Assembly: GCF_008297975.1 (NCBI RefSeq)
Contig: NZ_VLNY01000001.1
Span: forward strand, 682,001 to 746,000
Reading direction: 5' to 3'
Source: Antrihabitans cavernicola
GTDB lineage: Bacteria > Actinomycetota > Actinomycetes > Mycobacteriales > Mycobacteriaceae
DNA length: 64,000 nucleotides
The position numbers and the translations under genes were made by a program. The notes beneath the pieces are model-generated. The model was not told the DNA's origin, made no database searches, and saw nothing but the letters and a program-made list of their open reading frames with translations. This document shows, piece after piece, positions 59,215 to 64,000 of this stretch. The first letter of the stretch is position 1; the number at the start of each line of letters is the position of its first letter.

Positions 59215-60143
59215 CCTCTGCGCGCCTGCCACCACTCGACCGTCGTCTTCGCGGCGTCCGCCAATGGCGTGGGAGCCAGCCCCAACTTCTGCTCGCTTCG
59301 GCTCGAGTCGATGACGAATGGCTTGGCGAACATGTATGCCGTCTCGGCAAGTTCCTTCGCCTCCGACGACGCGACGCCGGCCGCCCGCAGCACCCACACC
59401 GGGATCGCAGACATCTTCGGTGCCGCAACTCCGCCGGCCGCCGCGAAAGTCTCGATGAGCTGGCGTTGCGTCACCGCAGGCGCGGTGGGCGCATGCAACA
59501 CGGTGTTCCACACAGAGCGATCGTGTGCGGCCGCGATCATGGCTGCGGCGTAGTCGGGAATGTAGGTGAACGAGTGCGGCTGATCCAAGCTCGCGATCAC
59601 CCGCATGGTCTTGCCGTCCAGAATCGTCGGCACCATCCGCTCCCCCGCATGGGCGGTCAGCACCTGCGGACCGAAGAAGTCCGACGCGATCACGCTGACC
59701 GTCGGCGTCGACGACGCCTCCCGTGCGCGCAGCAACTCCGCTCGCACACCGAGCTTTCCGACGGTTGCGTTGCGCGGCATGTCCTCGGTCATCGGCTGAT
59801 CGACCTCGCCGTACGAATACAAGCTTTCGGGGAAGACCACCACCGCTCCCGCTCGACCTGCTGCGTCGAGCACCACCTTCTCGGCTGCAGGCAGCTCGGC
59901 CCGCCAGGTCTTCGCCGAATACGCCGATCCGTGAATGCAATGGAACACGGCGACGGCGCCGTCGAAAGCGTCGTCGAGCTGATCGGGCTTCGAGACATCC
60001 ACCCTGCGTCGCTCGATCAGCGGGTGCTCCGGTCCGCTACCGGACCTGGTGAGAACGCGAACGCTGTGACCCTGCTCGGCGAGCTGTTGCGCAACGGTCC
60101 AGCCGACCGGTCCCGCTCCTGTGACTACGTGAAGTTCCGACAT
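59211..60143 (-). CDS. NAD(P)-binding extended SDR/epimerase-like protein
   Basis: A 310-residue protein starting MSELHVVTGAGPVGWTVAQQLAEQG, with the GxGxxG motif and a Rossmann fold. Later blocks are FHCIHGSAYSAKTWRAEL, VVVFPESLYSYGEVDQPM (a YxxxK-like place without Lys) and SFTYIPDYAAAMIAAAHD. The GGAGACATC before the ATG is the ribosome site. It is divergent from the TetR gene; two operator-like sites lie between them, so it is probably the regulator's target. Confidence 0.78.
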   Translation of the reverse strand: MSELHVVTGAGPVGWTVAQQLAEQGHSVRVLTRSGSGPEHPLIERRRVDVSKPDQLDDAFDGAVAVFHCIHGSAYSAKTWRAELPAAEKVVLDAAGRAGAVVVFPESLYSYGEVDQPMTEDMPRNATVGKLGVRAELLRAREASSTPTVSVIASDFFGPQVLTAHAGERMVPTILDGKTMRVIASLDQPHSFTYIPDYAAAMIAAAHDRSVWNTVLHAPTAPAVTQRQLIETFAAAGGVAAPKMSAIPVWVLRAAGVASSEAKELAETAYMFAKPFVIDSSRSEQKLGLAPTPLADAAKTTVEWWQARRG

Positions 60144-60164
60144 GATGTCTCCTCGAATATACGT

Positions 60165-60175
60165 GAGCAGTGCTC
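60165..60175. promoter_or_regulatory. TetR operator-like palindrome 1
   Basis: GAGC-AGT-GCTC, 21 bp upstream of the NAD(P)-binding protein start. Confidence 0.6.
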
Positions 60176-60217
60176 TCGGTTCGAGACCAACATTGCGCCC
60201 TGCTAGCTGCAATGTCA

Positions 60218-60230
60218 AGAGCAGCGCTCT
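60218..60230. promoter_or_regulatory. TetR operator-like palindrome 2
   Basis: AGAGC-AGC-GCTCT, about 43 bp upstream of the TetR start. It shares GAGCAGYGCTC with site 1; a partial half site (CACTGCTC) follows at 60240-60247. Confidence 0.6.
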
Positions 60231-60272
60231 CTTTTGTTGACACTGCTCCCATCAGCAAGCAGGCTGAAGCAC

Positions 60273-60968
60273 ATGACAGGCACCCCACGCGAACGAGCCC
60301 GCGCCCAGACGATGGAGGACATCCTTCGGATCGGCCGCGAACACCTGGCGGTACACGGCGCCGCGGCGATGTCGTTGCGCGCGGTCGCCCGCGACCTCGG
60401 CGTGGTGTCGTCGGCGGTGTATCGCTACGTCAAGAGTCGCGACGAACTTCTCACGTTGCTGGTCGTCGACGGCTACAACGAGTTGGGTGACCGTGTCGAC
60501 CACGCTGTCGGCACCGCTGACGCCAAGGACTTCGCCGAACAATTCCGCGCGATCGGCCGCGCCGTACGTAAGTGGGCGATCGCCGAACCCGCGCGGTACG
60601 CACTTCTCTTCGGCAGCCCGGTTCCTGGGTACAGCGCTCCCGCCGAGCAGACGACCGGGCCCGGCACTCGGGTGATCGTTGCGTTGATGAGCCTCTACCA
60701 ACGCGCCGCCGACGCCGATGCCATCAAGCTCACGGACATATCCACCGTGCCGCCGTCGCTATCGGCAAACTTCGACACTATTCGCGAGTTCTACGGGCTG
60801 ACCACACCCGACGACCTGATCGCCCGCGGAGTCCTAGCCTGGGCGGCGATGTTCGGCGCCGTGAACTTCGAGGTGTTCGGCCAGTACGGTCCGGATACGT
60901 TTTCCGATCCAGCAGCCTTGTACGAGCACAACCTGAATGTCCTGGTCGAGACCGTCGGGTTGGGCTGA
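60273..60968 (+). CDS. TetR-family transcriptional regulator (WHG-domain type)
   Basis: A 231-residue repressor. The N-terminal HTH is MTGTPRERARAQTMEDILRIG and SLRAVARDLGVVSSAVYRYVKSRDELLTLLVVDGYNEL; the C-terminal ligand domain has WAIAEPARYALLFGSPVPGYSAPAEQT, of the WHG/TetR_C type. The ATG at 60273 is used; the upstream in-frame extension has no support. Two palindromes in the divergent promoter region suggest auto-regulation and control of the divergent gene. Confidence 0.9.
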   Translation: MTGTPRERARAQTMEDILRIGREHLAVHGAAAMSLRAVARDLGVVSSAVYRYVKSRDELLTLLVVDGYNELGDRVDHAVGTADAKDFAEQFRAIGRAVRKWAIAEPARYALLFGSPVPGYSAPAEQTTGPGTRVIVALMSLYQRAADADAIKLTDISTVPPSLSANFDTIREFYGLTTPDDLIARGVLAWAAMFGAVNFEVFGQYGPDTFSDPAALYEHNLNVLVETVGLG

Positions 60969-61038
60969 AATCAGCAGGCGCGCAGGCGACACGCGCTGTT
61001 GGCGGACACGGCTACCGGGTCGGTGCCATGATGGTTGA

Positions 61039-61725
61039 GTGGCACAGGCAGAAGATCCCGAAGATCGCATGGCATGGGGTGAACGTAGCGACGGCGGCTT
61101 GTCGCGTGACGACTCCGGTGACGCGTATTTCGACAAGTCGTATGTAGACGAACCGCTCGTCCACGAGCTGGTGCGGCCCGGCAGCCTGTTGGTTTCGTCG
61201 ACCGAATTGGTCGAACCGTCCTTTCGCCGGACCGTGGTCTACGTCATCGAACACAACGATTCCGGCAGCCTTGGCGTCGTCCTCAATCGCCCGAGCGACA
61301 CCGCTGTTCACAATGTTCTGCCCAAATGGTCCGATCTGGCGGCACGACCAAAAGCGCTGTTCGTCGGCGGTCCAGTGAAGCGCGACGCCGCGCTGTGTCT
61401 GGCGACGCTGCGCGTCGGTGTGGACGTCGACGACGTGCCGGGGTTGCGCCGCGTCGACGGCCGCATCGCGATGGTGGACCTCGATTCGGATCCGGAGCAG
61501 ATCGGGCCGCTGGTGGAGGGCGTGCGTATCTTCGCCGGGTACTCGGGATGGACCTTCGGCCAACTCGAAGGTGAGTTGGATCGAGACGACTGGATCGTCC
61601 TGTCCGGTCTGGCGTCGGATCTCGTCACGCCACCCAAGGTCGATCTGTGGGCGCAGGTCCTTCGTCGTCAACCACTGCCGCTGGCAATGCTCGCCACCCA
61701 CCCGATCGACGTCGAACGCAACTGA
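61039..61725 (+). CDS. YqgE/AlgH family protein
   Basis: A 228-residue protein. Core motifs PGSLLVSSTELVEPSFRRTVVYVIEHND, GSLGVVLNRPSDTAVHNVLP, LFVGGPVKRDAALCL, FAGYSGWTFGQLEGELDRDDW and LATHPIDVERN are those of the YqgE family (M. tuberculosis Rv0038). The GTG at 61039 begins AQAEDPEDRMAWGER; an internal ATG is possible. The protein is cytoplasmic with an alpha/beta fold, and the function is unresolved. Confidence 0.92.
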   Translation: MAQAEDPEDRMAWGERSDGGLSRDDSGDAYFDKSYVDEPLVHELVRPGSLLVSSTELVEPSFRRTVVYVIEHNDSGSLGVVLNRPSDTAVHNVLPKWSDLAARPKALFVGGPVKRDAALCLATLRVGVDVDDVPGLRRVDGRIAMVDLDSDPEQIGPLVEGVRIFAGYSGWTFGQLEGELDRDDWIVLSGLASDLVTPPKVDLWAQVLRRQPLPLAMLATHPIDVERN

Positions 61726-61748
61726 TCACGACCGGCTTCAACTCTCGC

Positions 61749-61776
61749 TGAACCTTTTGGTGCGCTGTACCGTTTG
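61749..61776 (+). promoter_or_regulatory. SigL-like promoter of the sigma/anti-sigma operon
   Basis: TGAACC (61749-61754), 16 bp, CGTTTG (61771-61776), directly before the ribosome site GGGAGGTGAGAG and the start at 61795. M. tuberculosis SigL promoters have TGAACC and a CGT-type -10 element, so this is likely autoregulation. Confidence 0.7.
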
Positions 61777-61794
61777 TTCATCGGGAGGTGAGAG

Positions 61795-62301
61795 ATGCCC
61801 GACGATCAGGCAGAGCTGTTGCGTGTGCTCTACGACCAGCACGCGTCCGTTCTATGGCGCTACACCGTTGGCCTGATCGGAGATCCGGGGCGGGCTGAAG
61901 ACATCGTGCAGGAAACATTGTTGCGGGCGTGGCAACGTCCGAACGTGCTGGACCAGTCGACGACGTCGGCTCGGGCCTGGCTGTTCACGGTTGCCCGCAA
62001 TCTTGCCTTCGACGAGCACCGTAGCGCTCGCAGCCGACGCGAATTCGGCACCGATGCCCCGCCCGAGGTGCAAACCCCGGATCAGACGGATCGGGCACTC
62101 GATTCGTGGTTGATCGCCGACGCCTTGGCGACGCTCAGCAACGATCATCGCGAAGTGATCGTGCATTCCTACTATCGCGGGCTGTCGACGCATCAGATCG
62201 CCGACGAACTCGAGATACCGGAAGGCACCGTGAAATCGCGCATGCATTACGGAATGCGCGCCCTGCGCCTCGCTCTGCAGGAAATGGGGGTGACCAAATG
62301 A
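61795..62301 (+). CDS. sigL: ECF sigma factor, SigL type
   Basis: A 168-residue sigma factor. Region 2 is LYDQHASVLWRYTVGLIGDPGRAEDIVQETLLRAWQ in pieces and ARAWLFTVARNLAFDEHRSARSR; region 4 is LATLSNDHREVIVHSYYRGLSTHQIADELEIPEGTVKSRMHYGMRALRLALQEMG. The sequence follows M. tuberculosis SigL closely, and the next gene is an RslA-like zinc anti-sigma. The stop overlaps that gene (ATGA). SigL in relatives controls envelope and PKS genes. Confidence 0.9.
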   Translation: MPDDQAELLRVLYDQHASVLWRYTVGLIGDPGRAEDIVQETLLRAWQRPNVLDQSTTSARAWLFTVARNLAFDEHRSARSRREFGTDAPPEVQTPDQTDRALDSWLIADALATLSNDHREVIVHSYYRGLSTHQIADELEIPEGTVKSRMHYGMRALRLALQEMGVTK

Positions 62302-63032
62302 CCACCAACGATCCGCACAACACCGACGATCCGTTCACCACCTGGGATGCCGGCTACGTCCTCGGTGCGCTGTCGCCGGCCGATCGACGGATCTACCAGG
62401 CGCATCTGGCCGAGTGCGACAACTGCAGCAATGCCGTCAACGAGTTGGCGGGTGTTCCCGGCCTACTCGCCCTGGTGCCGCGGGAAACCGCGCTGTCGAT
62501 GATCGATGACGACGTCGTCGCATTGCCGCCCCCACCGCCGGACGGGATGCTGCCACGGTTGGTTGCGAAGGCCGAGCGAACGCGACGACGCAGCCGATGG
62601 ATCACCGCGGGGGTCGGTATCGCCGCGGCAGCCGCAGCAGTGGCCATCGCGGTGCCGGTTGCGCGCATCGGACACGACTCGGGCGGCGGAACCGCCCCCA
62701 CCGTGTCGGCGCAGCCGTTCGCCGCCCGGACGATGACCAACCTGATCGCCAGCCCCCTGTCCGCCGACTTCACCTTGACCCCGAGCGCCGACGGTGGCAC
62801 CCGCGTCGACTTGGAATGCCGATACGACGCCGGTGCCGCCGCATACACAGGCAAGTACGAGATGTATGTGACCGACGCCAGTGGTGTGGAGTCGCAACTA
62901 GCCACCTGGACGGCCAAGCCGGGCGACGTGGTGACGCCATCGGCAACCATCTCGACTGCGCCAGGCAATGTCCGAAGTGTCGATATCCGTTCCAGCGCAA
63001 CAGAGCAGGTCATTCTGCTCGGAACCGTCTAG
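62298..63032 (+). CDS. rslA: Anti-sigma-L factor (RslA type, zinc-binding)
   Basis: A 244-residue membrane anti-sigma. The ZAS motif HLAECDNC (HxxxCxxC) lies in the N-terminal cytoplasmic domain starting TTWDAGYVLGALSPADRRIYQ. One membrane helix, WITAGVGIAAAAAAVAIAVPVARI, is followed by a periplasmic RskA/RslA-type domain (FAARTMTNLIASPLSADFTL to VRSVDIRSSATEQVILLG). It is coupled to sigL by a 4-nt overlap. Confidence 0.9.
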   Translation: MTTNDPHNTDDPFTTWDAGYVLGALSPADRRIYQAHLAECDNCSNAVNELAGVPGLLALVPRETALSMIDDDVVALPPPPPDGMLPRLVAKAERTRRRSRWITAGVGIAAAAAAVAIAVPVARIGHDSGGGTAPTVSAQPFAARTMTNLIASPLSADFTLTPSADGGTRVDLECRYDAGAAAYTGKYEMYVTDASGVESQLATWTAKPGDVVTPSATISTAPGNVRSVDIRSSATEQVILLGTV

Positions 63033-63140
63033 TCAGAGTATTTATCTTCGACAACTGAACCGATCGCCCCCGCGATTCGTATCCAGTGCAGAGCCCCGAA
63101 CACGGGCAGCGCACATAACGAGTCGCGGGAGGTGCATCGG

Positions 63141-64000
63141 ATGAGCAGGAATTCACAGTCTCGGGTTGTCGACTACATCGTCGATGCCGTTGCGACACTG
63201 GGAGTTCGCCACATCTTCGGCGTCGATGGCGCGAACATCGAGGATCTGTACGACGCCATCTTCTGTATGAACACCGCCGCCGCCGATATAGCCATGACCG
63301 GCATCGTGGCGAAACACGAATTCTCGGCCGCGACCATGGCCGACGGTTACTCGCGGACCACCAGCGGGTTGGGTGTCGTTGCCGCGACCTCCGGCGGTGG
63401 CGCGATGAATCTCGTATCAGGACTGGCCGAGGCATACACCTCTCGGGTGCCGGTGCTCGCACTGATCGGGCAGCCGCCCACCGCACACGAGGGCACCGGC
63501 GGATTCCAGGACACCAGTGGGCTGGCGGGCTCGATCGACGCGCAGCGGTTGTTCGCGGAGATCTCGCGATACTGCGCGCGCGTCGAGCGGCCGGAGGACA
63601 TCGCCGAGCACTTGGACAAGGCGGTCGCCGCGGCAATGCGCGGCGGACCGGCTGTGCTGTTGCTGCCCAAGGACATTCAGCAGGCCACCGTCGATGCTGT
63701 CGCATTCGCGCCGCAGGTCCGAGTGCCGAGCCCGGCGGACCTCGATAGCGCAATCGCCGCAATCACCGGTGCACGCCGCACCGGAAAGATCGTGATCGTC
63801 GCGGGCGACCAGGTCGCTCGCAACGACGCACGCGACCAGCTACGACGACTGATTCTGGCCTTGGACGCCGAGATCGGCGTTGCACCCGACGCCAAGGACG
63901 TCTATCCCTACAACGACGGTTTCTGCGGTGTCGCCGGAACCATGGGTCATGCCGAGTTGGTCGATGCCGTAACCAATTCCGCGCTCTGCGTCTTGGTGGG
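63141..64000 (+). CDS. Thiamine diphosphate-dependent enzyme, N-terminal part
   Basis: The gene runs off the right edge; 286 codons are visible. ATG 63141 follows GGGAGGTGCATCGG. The N-terminal pyrimidine-binding domain has HIFGVDGANIEDLYDAI and AKHEFSAATMADGYSRTTSG, with Glu60 as the probable ThDP-activating Glu. The cofactor and substrate domains (PVLALIGQPPTAHEGTGGFQDT, AVAAAMRGGPAVLLLPKDIQ) are typical of acetolactate synthase-like enzymes. The specific reaction cannot be assigned from this part. Confidence 0.88.
   Translation, partial: MSRNSQSRVVDYIVDAVATLGVRHIFGVDGANIEDLYDAIFCMNTAAADIAMTGIVAKHEFSAATMADGYSRTTSGLGVVAATSGGGAMNLVSGLAEAYTSRVPVLALIGQPPTAHEGTGGFQDTSGLAGSIDAQRLFAEISRYCARVERPEDIAEHLDKAVAAAMRGGPAVLLLPKDIQQATVDAVAFAPQVRVPSPADLDSAIAAITGARRTGKIVIVAGDQVARNDARDQLRRLILALDAEIGVAPDAKDVYPYNDGFCGVAGTMGHAELVDAVTNSALCVLV

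Overview
The window is a high-GC actinobacterial chromosome segment that spans the replication origin. The gene order mutT4-DUF6049-murJ-sigM-rsmA-trxB-trxA-cwlM-GNAT-parB-parA-rsmG-jag-yidC-yidD-rnpA-rpmH-dnaA-dnaN-recF-DUF721-gyrB-gyrA-DUF3566-tRNA-Ile-DLW39-tRNA-Ala is the classical oriC neighbourhood of mycolic-acid actinobacteria. An antigen-85-type mycolyltransferase, MurJ fused to a pseudokinase, CwlM, DUF3558 lipoproteins, WXG100/PPE/EspG-type proteins and a 13E12-type HNH protein point to Nocardiaceae, most likely Nocardia. No rRNA operon, CRISPR array or intact insertion sequence was seen.

Layout. 1-8 kb is accessory: the end of a TPR regulator, secreted proteins, a reductase-like protein, an acyl-CoA dehydrogenase, a mycolyltransferase facing a 29-residue amphipathic peptide gene, and two tRNAs flanking a DLW-39 gene. 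8-22.3 kb, on the minus strand, carries DUF3566-gyrA-gyrB, a three-gene di-iron/reductase/hydrolase cassette inserted between gyrB and DUF721, then recF, dnaN and dnaA. 22.9-28.5 kb, on the plus strand, carries rpmH to parB with parS sites. 28.7-42.3 kb holds a GNAT protein, cwlM, the trx genes, sigM/anti-sigma, murJ, DUF6049, a NUDIX gene and the divergent CCA-adding enzyme. 42.3-45.4 kb has a two-component system whose response regulator is frameshifted. 45.4-47 kb has a DUF4185 (GH183-type) secreted protein.

47.1-59.2 kb is a type VII (ESX) substrate island without secretion machinery: a WXG100 gene followed by a truncated second gene and small partner genes, an MFS transporter, a 13E12 HNH gene, an EspC-like protein, an 804-residue effector-like protein and lipoprotein, two copies of an EspC-like/DUF3558 lipoprotein pair with a decayed third copy, and a PPE/WXG-like glycine-rich protein with its EspG-type chaperone. 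Three of its transcription units begin with near-identical ECF-type promoters, GGAACC-N16-CGTCGGATAG. These fit the SigM type, and sigM is encoded about 18 kb away in the same window. This promoter-defined island is the most interesting feature.

59.2-64 kb has a TetR-controlled NAD(P)-binding protein gene, YqgE, a SigL/RslA-type sigma/anti-sigma pair with a TGAACC-N16-CGT promoter of its own, and the start of a ThDP enzyme.
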